In this document: positions 40,302 through 41,330 of the stretch, one piece after another
How positions within the stretch are numbered: the stretch's first letter is position 1
Layout: every line of letters starts with the position of its first letter
NCBI RefSeq assembly: GCF_000720325.1
Contig: NZ_JOJM01000071.1
Span: 1 to 41,330 of the forward strand
Direction of reading: 5' to 3'
Length of the DNA stretch: 41,330 nucleotides
From: Streptomyces sp. NRRL B-1347
GTDB lineage: Bacteria > Actinomycetota > Actinomycetes > Streptomycetales > Streptomycetaceae
Translations under genes and position numbers: made by a program
The notes under the pieces: generated by a model
Seen by the model: the letters and a program-made list of their open reading frames with translations, nothing else
Databases searched by the model: none
Told to the model about the DNA's origin: nothing

Positions 40302-41222
40302 TTGACCAGCAACGCCTTCCGCCGCCTGCCCACGCGCCGCATCGGCGCGCTCGCCGCCGCCACCGTGGTCGCCGCCGGTCCCGCGGCGCTCGGCACCGCG
40401 GCCACCGCGCACGCGACGGACGACCACCGAGGCGGCCGCGCCGGAGCCGTCGTGCTCCGCACCGGCCTAGAGGTCTCCCTGCTCAACAAGACCGTACGGG
40501 CACCGCTCAACGTCGCCCTGAACGACGTGAGCGCGCCCGCGAGCGCCAGCCGGACCACCCTCACCGCGAAGCTCGACGGCGTCGAGGGCGGGCAGCCGTT
40601 CAGCGTGCTCCGGGCCGACGTCGCCACCGCGCGCGCCACCGTGAAGGGCGGCACCGCCGAGGGCTACAGCAACGTCGCCCGCGCCAAGGTGCACGTGCCG
40701 GGCCTGCCGCTGCTGCCCCTGGTGGCGGTCGACCAGGTCACCTCCAAGGCCGTGTGCACCGCGGGCAAGCGGCCCGTCGCCTCGTCGACGTTCGTCGGCA
40801 GCGTGACCGTCCTCGGCAAGAAGGTCAGCGTCAAGTCCGCCGGTACGACCCAGGTGTCCGTCCCCGGCGTCGGCGAGGTCCGGCTCGACCTCTCCGCGAC
40901 GCGCACCACGTCCCGTACGGCCGCCGCGACCGCGCTCCGGCTCCAGGTGTCCGTCGATCCGCTGAAGCTCGGCGTCGCCGCGGTCAAGGGCACGGTGACC
41001 CTCGCGGGGGCGACGTGTGAGGCCCCCGGGCCCGGGGCCAAGCCGCTGCCCGAGCCCCAGGGCGGGAAGCCCGCCGAGCCCGTCACGGCCAAGAAGGAGG
41101 CTCCCCGGAAGGACGACCTCGCGGAGACCGGGGGCTCCTCCCTGACGCCCTACGTGGCCGGCGGGGCCGTGGTCCTCCTCCTGGCCGGAGGCGGGACCCT
41201 CTTCTACACCCGCCGCCGCTGA
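40302..41222 (+). CDS. LAETG-anchored surface protein (SCO1860-like)
   Basis: A 306-residue exported protein. A Sec signal (RRLPTRRIGALAAATVVAAGP ... ATAHA) is followed by a Val/Ala/Thr-rich beta region with one Cys pair (AVCTAGK, ATCEAPG). The C-terminus is Pro/Lys-rich, then the sortase motif LAETG, a hydrophobic helix (YVAGGAVVLLLAGGGTLFY) and TRRR. LAxTG is the motif of class E sortases, which in Streptomyces attach chaplins and other proteins to the wall. The start is taken as TTG 40302, 10 nt after GGGGG; the frame is open upstream but reads as non-coding Arg-rich sequence. Function is unknown; the gene is conserved next to the ect region in Streptomyces. Confidence 0.85.
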   Translation: MTSNAFRRLPTRRIGALAAATVVAAGPAALGTAATAHATDDHRGGRAGAVVLRTGLEVSLLNKTVRAPLNVALNDVSAPASASRTTLTAKLDGVEGGQPFSVLRADVATARATVKGGTAEGYSNVARAKVHVPGLPLLPLVAVDQVTSKAVCTAGKRPVASSTFVGSVTVLGKKVSVKSAGTTQVSVPGVGEVRLDLSATRTTSRTAAATALRLQVSVDPLKLGVAAVKGTVTLAGATCEAPGPGAKPLPEPQGGKPAEPVTAKKEAPRKDDLAETGGSSLTPYVAGGAVVLLLAGGGTLFYTRRR

Positions 41223-41330
41223 CTCCTCCGGGGCGCTTCCGCCGGGGGCGGGCCTCTCCCACCCACCCGCCCGTCACGGGCACCACCAGGCCCGGGCCGG
41301 AACCCCGCTGCTCCGCAGCGGCCCTTTCCC

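Noticed and set aside
41223..41330. Possible further gene or terminator at the right edge
   Set aside because: Only GC-rich sequence with weak self-complementarity (GGCGGG and CCCGCC words); no convincing stem or open frame.

Overview
The window is high-GC, densely coded DNA with the codon usage, GTG/TTG starts, four-base stop/start overlaps (GTGA, ATGA) and gene families of a Streptomyces chromosome. The right end carries the ectABCD ectoine/hydroxyectoine operon, a class V aminotransferase, an amidohydrolase and an LAETG-anchored surface protein. From memory this matches the conserved SCO1860-SCO1867 neighbourhood of S. coelicolor, so this looks like core-arm chromosome rather than a mobile island. 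I saw no tRNA, rRNA, IS element, prophage or CRISPR array.

Layout, left to right. (1) 143-1630, an unrecognised acidic protein. (2) 1760-3749 (-), a compact three-gene cluster: a stand-alone copy of a protease N-terminal domain, a trypsin-fold serine protease without a signal peptide, and a small Cys-containing protein. I recognise no characterised system in it, and it is the best candidate for something undescribed. (3) 3897-7644: an SDR reductase, a Tat-exported PhoX-type phosphatase with a PHO-box-like repeat upstream, and a two-domain TerD protein. (4) 7853-12921 (-), a polyol uptake and oxidation locus: DeoR regulator, lipoprotein binding protein, two permeases and a zinc polyol dehydrogenase. 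No ABC ATPase is present, so a shared ATPase such as MsiK is probably used. (5) 13135-17678: a secreted PAF-AH-like esterase, then divergent uronate dehydrogenase and 5-keto-4-deoxyglucarate dehydratase genes with mirror-image promoters. A glycoside-hydrolase-like gene of unknown function is coupled to the dehydratase. (6) 17739-25296: a secreted S37 tripeptidyl aminopeptidase, a TIGR03086 protein, a degenerate CPBP membrane protein, an orphan class B PBP, and a membrane protein / histidine kinase / response regulator operon. (7) 25393-28494: an IclR regulator divergent from alpha-ketoglutarate-semialdehyde dehydrogenase and a DUF1349 protein. With region 5 this gives most of an oxidative uronate pathway to alpha-ketoglutarate; only the aldarate dehydratase is missing here. 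(8) 28589-33896, redox and regulator genes: Gfo/Idh/MocA oxidoreductase, HxlR regulator, FrnE/DsbA protein, class V aminotransferase, and a MarR regulator divergent from an Old Yellow Enzyme with two matching operators between them. (9) 33972-41222, the ect operon and its flanks.

Intergenic hairpins separate most convergent units. Two stretches (1672-1700 and 28511-28585) resemble short intergenic sequences that recur across Streptomyces genomes. The two longest gene-free stretches are 37294-37678 and 39970-40301; both hold dyads described below.
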